IMG/VR virus record: IMGVR_UViG_3300042549_000395
Span: 1-29,844 of that record
Strand: one strand, 5' to 3'
DNA length: 29,844 nucleotides
DNA from: a virus
Positions within the stretch are counted from its first letter, which is position 1, and each line of letters opens with the position of its first letter. Below the pieces are notes generated by a model. That model was not told where the DNA came from. It made no database searches and saw only the letters and a list, made by a program, of their open reading frames with translations. Below are positions 15,152-22,571 of the stretch, piece after piece. The position numbers were made by a program, and so were the translations under genes.

Positions 15152-16390
15152 ATGGCCGATATTGTTCCATCATTGTTTGGCGTTACGCCTGAGTCGTATC
15201 AGCAGCAGCAGTCATTGCTGGCTGATCAACAGGCCATGCAGTTTGCCAGACTCAGCCCATTCGAGAAAGCCAGTTTCGGCATCAGTCGGGGGGCTTATGG
15301 TTTGGCCGGCGCGTTGGGTGGCCAAGACCCACAGCTTCAGATGATCAGCGCGCGTCAGGCCATCTCCAAGCAGATCAACTACAACGACCCAGCATCCATC
15401 CAGCAGGGCGTGAAGGCGTTGTCAGAGGCTGGCGATACGCAGGGTGCGATGATGCTGGCTGATGTTGCTCGTCAGGCTCAAAGTGAGATCGCGCAGACTG
15501 GTCAGCGTCAGGCTGCAGGTGTGGCTTCGTTGGCTCAAGCCGGCCGTGAGCGCACGCAAGCAACGCCCAAAGAAGTGCAGTTAGCCCGTGAAGTTGCATC
15601 GCTGACAGGTTTTGAACCAGGCACGCCACAATACAACACTGCGTATGCAGCCTCGTTGCAAGGCCAGATGGAGCCTAAAGGCCCAGGGTTCGGTACGGAC
15701 CGTGAGGCTGTCTCGGCTGAAGTTTACGACAAGCCTTTCGCGCAACTGACGCCGGCTCAAAAAGCTGCGGTCAACAAGCGTGTCGAAGAAGAACAAGGCC
15801 GAAAAGCGGCGGCTGGTGCAGCAAAACTGACCAACGTGCTGCCCGGCACTAAAGAACTGGTGGATATCCCAGCCTTCCGCGCCAAAGTGCAGTCCACTAT
15901 CGATCCGCAGGCCAAGGCCATTAACGCTGCTGATCAGGCGCTGGAAGCCATTGAAGGCTCGCTCGCGACAAATAACTTTGCGTCGTACCGCGCGGCGCAA
16001 GTACAGTTTGCCAAAGCTATCTCTGGCGCAGGCGATTTGAGCCAGAAGGAACTCAAAGCTGCTGGTGCCGATCCATCTTTGCTGGGCGGTACGGCTGACT
16101 ATCTGTCTAGTTTGTTCACGTCGACGCCTACGGTCGATACACAAAACAAGATCAAGCAGACTTTGCAGGCTATCCGCAAGGTAGCGGCTGATAAGGCGCG
16201 CACTGAAGTCGAACAGCAGCGTAAGATTGCGCTGCGCTCACCGGGGTATAACGTAGAGGCGGTGACGGAAGCACTCAACTTCCCTGAGTTGGCCCCCCGA
16301 ACAGCAGGGGCGGCGCTCGGCGCACCGGGTGGTTTAGAAGCGCAAGCTGCTGCCGAAATTGCACGTCGTGCTGCTGGAAAGGTGAAATAA
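15152..16390 (+). CDS. Internal virion / DNA-ejection protein B
   Basis: A 412-residue mostly helical protein from ATG 15152 (MADIVPSLFGVTPESYQQQQ), with GGAG about 7 bases upstream; the in-frame TTG or ATG further upstream would overlap the preceding gene without a better site. It is rich in Ala, Gln and Lys, with long coiled-coil stretches and no enzymatic motif visible. The VPSLFGVTPExYQ beginning is one I recall in ejection-protein candidates of podoviruses. Together with its two neighbours it would form the ejected core. Confidence 0.72.
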   Translation: MADIVPSLFGVTPESYQQQQSLLADQQAMQFARLSPFEKASFGISRGAYGLAGALGGQDPQLQMISARQAISKQINYNDPASIQQGVKALSEAGDTQGAMMLADVARQAQSEIAQTGQRQAAGVASLAQAGRERTQATPKEVQLAREVASLTGFEPGTPQYNTAYAASLQGQMEPKGPGFGTDREAVSAEVYDKPFAQLTPAQKAAVNKRVEEEQGRKAAAGAAKLTNVLPGTKELVDIPAFRAKVQSTIDPQAKAINAADQALEAIEGSLATNNFASYRAAQVQFAKAISGAGDLSQKELKAAGADPSLLGGTADYLSSLFTSTPTVDTQNKIKQTLQAIRKVAADKARTEVEQQRKIALRSPGYNVEAVTEALNFPELAPRTAGAALGAPGGLEAQAAAEIARRAAGKVK

Positions 16391-16391
16391 C

Positions 16392-19022
16392 ATGGCCGTC
16401 GATTTTACGAAGCTGTCAGATGCAGATTTGCAGGCCATTACGTCGGGCAACCTGACTTCACTGTCAGACGAGACCCTGCGGGCGCTGGCCGGCACACCTA
16501 CAGGCGATTACCGCGTCGAAGCGCTTCGTAAAGGCCCCGCGAGTACGGCCGGCACAGTTGCCGGTCTCGCCGCGCTTGCTGCTGAAGGTCCAGCAGGTAG
16601 GGGTTTACCCGAACTGATTCAAGCGCTGCGTCAGCCTGGTCCGATTGAGCCTGCACGCACACCGGGGCAAATCTTCACGCAGGCGCAGCAGCCTACACAG
16701 CAAGCCATCATGCGGGCGCTGGGCGGTACTGGTGCCGAACCGCAGACCGGCCCGCAGAAGATTCTGGCCGGCGGCTTGCAGGCCGTTACAGATCCGCTTT
16801 CCTATGCGTTTCCACCGCTGGCCGGCGTCAGGCGCATGGGTATGCTCGGCCAAGCCGTGGCTCGCCCAGCCGAACAGGCCGTTGTAGGTTCCGGCGCAGA
16901 AGCTGGCGGTATAGCTGGCGAAGCTGCTGGTGGTGGTGTAGGGCGCGTTATCGGCGGTTTGTTTGGCGGTGGTCTGTCTGCGTATGGTACTGGTTCAGCA
17001 CTCAAACTTGCGCCGGTCGGCGGTAAAGCTTTTGATCTGGCCAAGGGCCAGTGGGATAAGGTTCGGGGTACAGACCCTGAAGATGCGCTGCTAAAGGATG
17101 TGGACAACCGCATCAGCAACATCTTTATCGCAGCAGGCGCGGCGGACCCTAACTTTATGAAGACCCTGACCGACGCGGCGCAGGCGCAGAAGGGTGTGTC
17201 TCTTAAAGCGCCGGGCGGCGTTCAGGTGCAAATGCCTATTTCGGCCCTGCTGGCTGACAATCCGGTCATCAACAACTTCATCCAGAACCTGTCAGCGCGC
17301 GACCCCGTGTTCCGCGCTCAGTACGGCGCGCAATATGAGGCGGCCAAACGGGCGCTGACCGCCAACCAGATTCGTTTGTTTGGTGACCCCACCAAGGTGG
17401 CTGTGACTGTTGCCGGCCCAGACTTGGCCAAGGTGCAGGCCCGCCGCGTCAAATCGCTGGACGAGCAGATTGCCGACGTTTACAAGGATCAGTCAATCGA
17501 TCCGAACGTGTTCGGCCAGCGCGTCGCCAACCTGGTTGAGAAGAAAGAAAAAGCGGCTTACGCCGAAGTCAAGCCGCTGTACACAGAAGCGTTCGACATT
17601 GCCAAAGCCAAGAATGTGGAACTGCCAGCCGCATCAGTGGACGACATTTTCAATTTCGTCGCCAGCGAGAAAGCTTCGGACGTCTTCAAGACATTCCCGT
17701 CCATCTACAACCGCGTGCAAGCCAGGTTCAAGCCAACCGTGGTCGAGCCGAGCGCCATCCTGACCGCCGAAGGTAAACCAATGACGCCGCGCGGCGTGGA
17801 GTTCAGCGCAGCCACAATTGAAGACCTGGACTCGCTCAAGCGCGAGATCAATCGACAGTTAAGCAAGACTGATGTGCCAACTGAAATTCGTCTGCTGTCC
17901 GAGTTGAAGCAGCGCGTCGGCGGTCACATCGACAGCCTTGATCCTGACTTCGTAACTGCGTACCGCAACGCCGACAAAGCGTACTTGACAAAGGTTGGCC
18001 TGCCATTTGACGCTGCAACGCTCAAGTCGGTGGATCGCAAAAAGTTCGTCGAGCAGATCGCGCCTGCAATCATTGGCAACAAGTCTAACGTCTCTGAGTT
18101 TGTTGCGGCCACTGGCCCCGAAGGTCTTCAGTTGGCCCGGTCGGCGTTCTTGGATAGTTTTACCAATGCCGCGCTCAAGGGCGACGCGCTGGACCCCAAG
18201 GCTGCGGCCAAGTGGCTCAAAAAGAACGAAGGCGGCGTCTCGCTGGTGCCTGGCCTGCGCGACGAGTTGCAGGCCGCGACGACGGACGTGCAGAAGTTGC
18301 TGGCCGAACGCACGCGCCTTAACGCTGACTTTAAGCGTGTGGCCGGCGACCAGATCATCAGCGCAGAGGGCATGGGCAGCCCGCAAGATTTGGTCTCCAA
18401 GATGTACGGCGACGTCAAGTTCACGAACAAGTTCATGCAGCAGTACGGTGCCAACAAAGATTCCGTTAACGCTGTGCGATCGTTCATGCTGGACGACCTG
18501 GTGACATCGGCTGATCCAATCGCCGCGCTGGCCGACCGCAACAAGGCGGCTGTGTTTAACCGCGTGTTTGGCCCGACCTACGCCCAGAAGGTGCAGGACT
18601 TTGTGACTGTCTCCGACCGAATGGCCCGTGATCTGACGCAAGTCGGATTCAAAGGCGAGACGGTGCCCAAGACGCCAATCGAGCAGTTGACTGGCATCCC
18701 GCCCGAACAAATCCTCTCGCGTATATACAACCCCGTGTCTGGCGCCACTTACGCTATCACCTCGCTGTTCAGTAAGTTCTGGGCCAAGAAGGCATCAGAA
18801 GCCACTGAGACGCGCCTCAAAGAGTTGCTGTTGAACCCGAGCGACGCCGTCAAGGTCTTCCAGGCTGTGCAGCCGCGCGCTGCTGCGCTGGACCCCAAAA
18901 AGGTTCAGGACGCCATCGACATTGGGCGCAAGTACGGCATTCAGTGGGTGGCCGACGCCGCCAGCGATATCACCACCGGCGCTGCCCGCGGTGCGGTGCA
19001 GCAAATGCAACCAGAGGAGTAA
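16392..19022 (+). CDS. Large internal virion / DNA-ejection protein C
   Basis: An 876-residue protein, the second largest here, starting MAVDFTKLSDADLQAITSGN. A short N-terminal repeat-like helix is followed by a glycine-rich hydrophobic stretch (about residues 150-210, AGGIAGEAAGGGVGRVIGG) that could cross a membrane, and then by long charged helices to the end. No lytic transglycosylase or peptidase motif was noticed, unlike T7 gp16. Position immediately before holin and endolysin and after two similar proteins supports an ejection role. Confidence 0.75.
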   Translation: MAVDFTKLSDADLQAITSGNLTSLSDETLRALAGTPTGDYRVEALRKGPASTAGTVAGLAALAAEGPAGRGLPELIQALRQPGPIEPARTPGQIFTQAQQPTQQAIMRALGGTGAEPQTGPQKILAGGLQAVTDPLSYAFPPLAGVRRMGMLGQAVARPAEQAVVGSGAEAGGIAGEAAGGGVGRVIGGLFGGGLSAYGTGSALKLAPVGGKAFDLAKGQWDKVRGTDPEDALLKDVDNRISNIFIAAGAADPNFMKTLTDAAQAQKGVSLKAPGGVQVQMPISALLADNPVINNFIQNLSARDPVFRAQYGAQYEAAKRALTANQIRLFGDPTKVAVTVAGPDLAKVQARRVKSLDEQIADVYKDQSIDPNVFGQRVANLVEKKEKAAYAEVKPLYTEAFDIAKAKNVELPAASVDDIFNFVASEKASDVFKTFPSIYNRVQARFKPTVVEPSAILTAEGKPMTPRGVEFSAATIEDLDSLKREINRQLSKTDVPTEIRLLSELKQRVGGHIDSLDPDFVTAYRNADKAYLTKVGLPFDAATLKSVDRKKFVEQIAPAIIGNKSNVSEFVAATGPEGLQLARSAFLDSFTNAALKGDALDPKAAAKWLKKNEGGVSLVPGLRDELQAATTDVQKLLAERTRLNADFKRVAGDQIISAEGMGSPQDLVSKMYGDVKFTNKFMQQYGANKDSVNAVRSFMLDDLVTSADPIAALADRNKAAVFNRVFGPTYAQKVQDFVTVSDRMARDLTQVGFKGETVPKTPIEQLTGIPPEQILSRIYNPVSGATYAITSLFSKFWAKKASEATETRLKELLLNPSDAVKVFQAVQPRAAALDPKKVQDAIDIGRKYGIQWVADAASDITTGAARGAVQQMQPEE

Positions 19023-19025
19023 AGC

Positions 19026-19439
19026 ATGTTCCCACTCACAGCACTACTCGAGGTCGGTGGCAAGCTCATCGACAAGCTCATCCCGGACCCAGAAGCCAAG
19101 GCCAAGGCTCAGATGGACTTGGCCAAGATGGCGCAGGATGGTGAGTTGGCCAAGATGGCCAACGACACCAAGCTGTACGAGGTCGAGCAGACCAATGTCA
19201 CTGAGCGCTGGACCGCCGACATGAGCAGCGACTCTTGGTTATCCAAGAACATCCGCCCAATGGCGCTGGCGGCTATCTTCTTGGCCTACTTCCTGTTCAC
19301 CACCATGAGCGCCTTCGGCTACAACGCGCAGGAGTCCTACGTCCAACTGTTGGGCCAGTGGGGCCAGATCGTGTTCTTGGCCTACTTCGGTGGCCGCACA
19401 GTCGAGAAGCTGGCTGAAATGAAAATGAACAAGAAATGA
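19026..19439 (+). CDS. Holin, 3TM superfamily type
   Basis: A 137-residue protein with a helical charged N-terminal region rich in PEAKAKAQ...LAKMAQ and then at least two hydrophobic helices (about residues 73-95, PMALAAIFLAYFLFTTMSAF, and 105-122, LGQWGQIVFLAYFGGRTVE). This matches the Holin_3TMs family of Gram-negative phages. GAGGAG precedes ATG 19026. The stop overlaps the endolysin start (ATGA at 19436), the common holin-endolysin pairing. Confidence 0.87.
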   Translation: MFPLTALLEVGGKLIDKLIPDPEAKAKAQMDLAKMAQDGELAKMANDTKLYEVEQTNVTERWTADMSSDSWLSKNIRPMALAAIFLAYFLFTTMSAFGYNAQESYVQLLGQWGQIVFLAYFGGRTVEKLAEMKMNKK

Positions 19440-19852
19440 ACTTGACCGAACACTTCACGCTGGAAGAACTGACTACCACCAGCCACCGCCAGTTCGACAA
19501 CACGCCCAACGACGCCGAGATGGCTAACCTGGTGCTGCTGGCCGAGTTCTTGGAAAAGGTCAAGACCTACCTAGACTGCAAACCGATCATGGTGAACAGC
19601 GCCTTCCGATCCAAGCAAGTCAATGACTCGGTTGGCTCCAAGGACACCTCTCAGCACCGCACGGGCTGCGCGGCTGATATCAGGGTGCCAGGCATGACGC
19701 CTGACGCCGTGGTGAGGGCTTTGGTGACCTCCAAACTGCCGTTTGATCAGATCATCCGCGAGTTTGACGCCTGGACGCACATCAGCATCAGCCCGACACC
19801 CCGCCGTCAGGCGCTGATCATTGACCGCGCGGGGACTCGGCCTTTCGCATAA
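19436..19852 (+). CDS. Endolysin, M15-family D-Ala-D-Ala peptidase
   Basis: A 138-residue protein matching Peptidase_M15_3. The zinc-site residues are visible: His74 and Asp81 in SQHRTGCAADIRV (H-x6-D) and His115 in AWTHISIS. SAFRSKQVNDSVGS (residues 55-68) is the conserved Arg/Asn segment before it. It would cut peptide cross-links in peptidoglycan at lysis. It has no signal peptide and so needs the holin. Its 3' end overlaps a convergent minus-strand gene by 35 bases. Confidence 0.93.
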   Translation: MNLTEHFTLEELTTTSHRQFDNTPNDAEMANLVLLAEFLEKVKTYLDCKPIMVNSAFRSKQVNDSVGSKDTSQHRTGCAADIRVPGMTPDAVVRALVTSKLPFDQIIREFDAWTHISISPTPRRQALIIDRAGTRPFA

Positions 19853-19991
19853 GCGCCCGGTACGCCTCGATGGCGTCCTTTACGTCGCGCTGTAGCTGCT
19901 CAATCCGCTCATTCTGCTCGACCATCTTGTCGTTCGCTTCCTGCGCGAACTTGGCTAGGTTTTCCTGCGTCCATGTGGTGAAGTTTGACAT
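19818..19991 (-). CDS. Small helical protein, unknown
   Basis: A 57-residue frame from ATG 19991: MSNFTTWTQENLAKFAQEAN, then an amphipathic coil (VEQNERIEQLQRDVKDAIEA) and a short basic tail. I recall similar WTQENLxKFAxEAN proteins of unknown role in phages of this kind. It is the last gene of the leftward block. It overlaps the upstream zinc-ribbon gene by 83 bases in another frame and the endolysin gene tail to tail by 35 bases. Confidence 0.65.
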   Translation of the reverse strand: MSNFTTWTQENLAKFAQEANDKMVEQNERIEQLQRDVKDAIEAYRALMRKAESPRGQ

Positions 19992-20160
19992 CTATTAACG
20001 GCCTTCCGGCCTCCAGTTTTTGTTGATCTATTCGGACGACAAGTCCATCTAATGTGCTGAACCTGTGCATGTTGCCGCACTCGTAGCGGCGGTACATGCC
20101 CGCCTTGCGTTTGCGCGACTCCAGCAGGTCAGTCCAAGCGTTGCATTCCGGGCATTTCAT
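19909..20160 (-). CDS. Small zinc-ribbon protein with NrdR-like N-terminus
   Basis: An 83-residue protein beginning MKCPECNAWTDLLESRKRKA, then MYRRYECGNMHRFSTLDG. The CPEC pair (Cys3, Cys6), the ESRxR..G.YRRYEC spacing and the HRFST end resemble the zinc ribbon of the transcriptional repressor NrdR, but the second knuckle is CGNMH, with His in place of the last Cys, and there is no ATP-cone. It is therefore a stand-alone, probably DNA- or RNA-binding ribbon. Its last third overlaps the next gene in a different frame and looks unconserved in character. Confidence 0.7.
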   Translation of the reverse strand: MKCPECNAWTDLLESRKRKAGMYRRYECGNMHRFSTLDGLVVRIDQQKLEAGRPLIDVKLHHMDAGKPSQVRAGSERQDGRAE

Positions 20161-20381
20161 TGTTTGTGTATCTTAAATTGTTTTGGCTTCTGCGCCAGCA
20201 TTGAGGCCGTCTTGCCGCTGATCGCCAGCGTGCCGTACTTGGGCGTGTCCTCGCGGATGCGCTCGATGGCCTTGCTGGACGCAAGGCTACGCTTGAGGGC
20301 CGTGTTGTTGGCGTTGAGTGTCTCGCCGCGCTTGGCGCGTTCTTCGTCGGTGTACTGTTTCCAGTTGAATGCGTTGGTCAT
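20157..20381 (-). CDS. Small basic protein, unknown
   Basis: A 74-residue protein (MTNAFNWKQYTDEERAKRGE). The longer in-frame reading up to 20741 is rejected because it overlaps the DUF551-like gene and has no phage-like composition. The start at 20381 overlaps the upstream stop (ATGA) and the end overlaps the next start, so it is coupled on both sides. It is helical and basic, with a lysine-rich end (KPKQFKIHKQ). No function is suggested by the sequence. Confidence 0.68.
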   Translation of the reverse strand: MTNAFNWKQYTDEERAKRGETLNANNTALKRSLASSKAIERIREDTPKYGTLAISGKTASMLAQKPKQFKIHKQ

Positions 20382-21028
20382 TTTGGTTTCTTTGGTACAG
20401 GGCACCAGTGAGTGTAGAAGGATACATCGCTGCCAAGCGTTCCGTACTGAGCAACGCCACCTATTGACAGCAGTTGCAGCTTGGCGCTGCGTGGCGTGTC
20501 TTTGTCGATGGGCAGCCAGTAGGTGTCGGTCGCCACCGCCACGGTCTTGGTGGAGTTGAGCGTGTGGGTAGGTGCAGTCTCTCCCGCTGTCACGCATTTG
20601 CCGCCTGCGTTTGACGTACTTACCGGCTCGGTAGGAAATCCGTAAAAAGCCTGTGAGCCGGCTGCAATTAAGTTTTTCTGCTTGAGTTTGGCTTCGATTG
20701 CGCGGCACTGTTCGTAACCTCCCCATTCGTTGATTCCCCATTCGTTGACGCAGATTTCTCGCACCTCCTCATCCGTCAACCCTACCCACGGGCGCTGCTG
20801 TGAAGCCGCCTCCACCATGCTTTTATGTGCGTCTTGCTGTGCTTCCAGCCTCTTGATTGTGGCTTCGTGGTATCGAATGATGAGTTCATCCTCATCACAC
20901 TCGTCCAAGGCTTCTTTCATGGCATCAATTGCAACAAAGCCCGCTTCACGCTCGGGGTCGGACCAGACAAACTTCATGCCGTTCTCCAGCGCCTCCAGCG
21001 CCAGCTTCAGTGCTTTGTCTTTAGTCAT
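20378..21028 (-). CDS. Composite hypothetical protein with DUF551-like C-terminus
   Basis: A 216-residue protein with an N-terminal helix MTKDKALKLALEALENGMKF, a central helical part (LTDEEVREICVNEWGINEWG...YEQCRAIEAKLKQKN), a low-complexity linker and a C-terminal segment WLPIDKDTPRSAKLQLLSIG...FYTHWCPVPKKP. The last part matches the DUF551 pattern (W.PI..TP ... THW.P.P) seen in many phages; function unknown. The three pieces occur separately in other phages, from memory, so this looks like a modular early-type protein. Confidence 0.78.
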   Translation of the reverse strand: MTKDKALKLALEALENGMKFVWSDPEREAGFVAIDAMKEALDECDEDELIIRYHEATIKRLEAQQDAHKSMVEAASQQRPWVGLTDEEVREICVNEWGINEWGGYEQCRAIEAKLKQKNLIAAGSQAFYGFPTEPVSTSNAGGKCVTAGETAPTHTLNSTKTVAVATDTYWLPIDKDTPRSAKLQLLSIGGVAQYGTLGSDVSFYTHWCPVPKKPK

Positions 21029-21243
21029 GCGCTTTTTTCCTTTATGCTTCGGTGCAAGTTTTTTCCCGCTTGTTCAAGGCCGACAGCGTTGCAGTCCAGC
21101 ATGAAGCCGTAAAGCAGTTTGCGGCACTCGTTCTCGCTAACTTGCGCTGGCTGTGCCAATACTTGTTTAAGCGCGGCAATCTCTGCTTCAAGATTTCGAA
21201 TGGTGTCGTAAGCAAACTTTAGCTTTCCCGTTGGATTGGTCAT
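21025..21243 (-). CDS. Small hypothetical protein
   Basis: A 72-residue protein (MTNPTGKLKFAYDTIRNLEA) with an N-terminal coiled coil (IRNLEAEIAALKQVLAQ) and a C-terminal part with two cysteines (ENECRKLLYGFMLDCNAVG). Not recognised. Both ends are ATGA-coupled to neighbours in the leftward operon, which supports translation. Confidence 0.65.
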   Translation of the reverse strand: MTNPTGKLKFAYDTIRNLEAEIAALKQVLAQPAQVSENECRKLLYGFMLDCNAVGLEQAGKNLHRSIKEKSA

Positions 21244-21599
21244 GCTTGTCCCCTTGCTCGGATGGCGTTAGCGGCAGAGTTAGCGCCAAGGCCCATTTGC
21301 CCGTAAGCATCGCACACCTTCGCACACGCCTCACGCTCTGCTTTGATAGCGTCGGCAACAAGTTCTCGGGCGGGCCTGACTATCTGGCAGTAATCGCATA
21401 TCTGATTTATTGGGCAGCCGTTTGCACACTCAGCCGGCTTATCTTGGCCGTAAAAAGCCTCACGCTCTGCTGCTGCGACAAGGGCGGCAAAGTGGGCAAG
21501 CTGCTCCTCCCCGTCAAACAACCAAACATCGCCATTAGGTAGTTCAGCAAGGTATCCACCAGCCTCACACGCCATGCGGATGATGTCTTCTTGTTTCAT
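21240..21599 (-). CDS. Cysteine-containing hypothetical protein
   Basis: A 119-residue protein starting MKQEDIIRMACEAGGYLAEL. The start at 21599 is chosen because it overlaps the upstream stop as ATGA; the longer frame to 21704 adds a basic, unlikely N-terminus. Residues 58-71 (CANGCPINQICDYC) form a four-cysteine cluster that could bind zinc or an iron-sulfur centre. The AEREACAKVCD helix near the end is a recurrent element in small phage proteins. Function unknown. Confidence 0.7.
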   Translation of the reverse strand: MKQEDIIRMACEAGGYLAELPNGDVWLFDGEEQLAHFAALVAAAEREAFYGQDKPAECANGCPINQICDYCQIVRPARELVADAIKAEREACAKVCDAYGQMGLGANSAANAIRARGQA

Positions 21600-21799
21600 G
21601 CCATCCATCCCTGCGTAATCGAACACCAGTACACGCGCTGGCAGTTGTTGAGGTAATGACCCGCCACAATCATGTCCAGTTGCTCGCCTAGTTCGTAGTG
21701 GCATTCGTCCTTAAACGCCATCAGTTGCTCACCCTCGGCAAGCTGCACGGTGATGGTGCGAACGCCGTCTTTGCGGGTAGTTTCTTTGATGACTTTCAT
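21596..21799 (-). CDS. Small hypothetical protein
   Basis: A 67-residue protein from ATG 21799 (MKVIKETTRKDGVRTITVQL). The start overlaps the stop of the upstream membrane-protein gene as ATGA, and the longer reading to 21904 is rejected on that ground. It has a beta-rich N-terminal half with the segment LAEGEQLMAFKDECHYELGE and a C-terminal half ending WCSITQGWMA. Not assigned to any family. Confidence 0.68.
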   Translation of the reverse strand: MKVIKETTRKDGVRTITVQLAEGEQLMAFKDECHYELGEQLDMIVAGHYLNNCQRVYWCSITQGWMA

Positions 21800-22062
21800 A
21801 TCAGCAAGCTCCAAATCCAAACGCCAGTGAAAAACAGCGCCAAGCAGATCACCGCCAGCACAACCATGATGCCGGTCAGCATTGCCGTCCCCACGGTGTG
21901 CCACACCTCCGGCACTGGCTCGATGTCATCAGGCACTGCCGGATACGGCTTGACCTTGCGGGTCATTGGCTCCAGATGTGCCGCGTCGTATTTGCAGTCC
22001 CAGATGCACGCAGGCAAGTGCGGGCAGTCAATGCGGCCCGTGTCGCAGTAGCGTTTCGTCAT
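21796..22062 (-). CDS. Small membrane protein with N-terminal Cys cluster
   Basis: An 88-residue protein. The N-terminal 30 residues hold four cysteines (MTKRYCDTGRIDCPHLPAC and WDC). One long C-terminal hydrophobic helix (about residues 58-86, AMLTGIMVVLAVICLALFF) should anchor it in the inner membrane with the Cys-rich part in the cytoplasm. Early-block membrane proteins can act in superinfection exclusion, but nothing here proves it. Confidence 0.68.
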   Translation of the reverse strand: MTKRYCDTGRIDCPHLPACIWDCKYDAAHLEPMTRKVKPYPAVPDDIEPVPEVWHTVGTAMLTGIMVVLAVICLALFFTGVWIWSLLI

Positions 22063-22247
22063 GCTTTTTCCTCGGTAGGCGTCTGGTACGCCTTCAGGCG
22101 CTTGACGCGGTTCTTGTTGTACGTCACCAGCGCCTGCGCGTACTCCACGCCAGTCTCGGCGCGCAGCAGCGCGTGTTCGGCCTCTGCCAGTTCGGCAGCA
22201 ATAGCCTGGGCTGGCGTGATCACTTTAAAGATTTCTTTGATGTTCAT
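22059..22247 (-). CDS. Small helical protein, unknown
   Basis: A 62-residue, almost entirely helical protein (MNIKEIFKVITPAQAIAAEL) with a coiled coil rich in Ala and Glu (AEAEHALLRAETGVEYAQAL). The MxIKEIFxxITPxxxxAxELxEAxxxLLxAxTxxEYA pattern is one I recall in many phage genomes in replication-linked positions, without function. ATGA-coupled on both sides. Confidence 0.72.
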   Translation of the reverse strand: MNIKEIFKVITPAQAIAAELAEAEHALLRAETGVEYAQALVTYNKNRVKRLKAYQTPTEEKA

Positions 22248-22435
22248 GGTTGTTTTGCCTCCTGTAGTAATTCGATTCGTTCGCGGCTGACCCGCAGTGT
22301 GTTGTAACGCTGATGCAAGCGCTGCAAGACCGACACGCGGCGCTGGTTCTTGCGCTCCTCCATCAGCATCTCCAGCACCCGCGTTTCATCCAAGGTTCGC
22401 AGTTCTGCGTTAAGACTTCGCCAGGTAGTTGTCAA
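22244..22435 (-). CDS. Small charged helical protein, unknown
   Basis: A 63-residue, highly charged helical protein (MTTTWRSLNAELRTLDETRV) with an Arg/Glu/Leu-rich coil (EERKNQRRVSVLQRLHQRYN). The NAELRTLDETRVLEMLxEERxxxRRVxVLxRLHQRYNxLR pattern suggests a helical DNA- or protein-binding hairpin of a kind frequent in phages. Function unknown. It overlaps the upstream gene by 26 bases. Confidence 0.7.
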   Translation of the reverse strand: MTTTWRSLNAELRTLDETRVLEMLMEERKNQRRVSVLQRLHQRYNTLRVSRERIELLQEAKQP

Positions 22436-22571
22436 TTTTGTTCTCCAGTTGAATAATTAATTTTGTCAGTCTGACGACATTTCGTATCGCCGCGTTTGCT
22501 TCCCTATCCCGTATCCTCAACTCAGCCCGCGCCGCCTTTAGCTGCGCCTTCCATAAATCAATCCGTCTCAT
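22410..22571 (-). CDS. Small charged helical protein, unknown
   Basis: A 53-residue frame from ATG 22571, MRRIDLWKAQLKAARAELRI, then a coil (RDREANAAIRNVVRLTKLII) ending DNYLAKS. It starts in an ATGA with the stop of the helicase gene and fills what would otherwise be a 132-base gap between the helicase and the next small gene. The regular heptad-like spacing of hydrophobic and basic residues supports a real coiled-coil protein. Confidence 0.62.
   Translation of the reverse strand: MRRIDLWKAQLKAARAELRIRDREANAAIRNVVRLTKLIIQLENKIDNYLAKS

Noticed and set aside
17859-18710. 283-codon antisense frame in the large ejection-protein gene
   Set aside because: Composition is that of a frame shadow; no start signal and no recognisable motif.
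20157-20741. Long 194-codon version of the small minus-strand gene
   Set aside because: The upstream 120 codons overlap the DUF551-like gene in another frame and are Arg/Gln/His-rich noise; the ATGA-coupled start at 20381 is better.
21600-21904. Extended upstream starts for the two small minus-strand genes (to 21704 and 21904)
   Set aside because: In both cases an internal ATG overlaps the upstream stop as ATGA and gives a more protein-like N-terminus.
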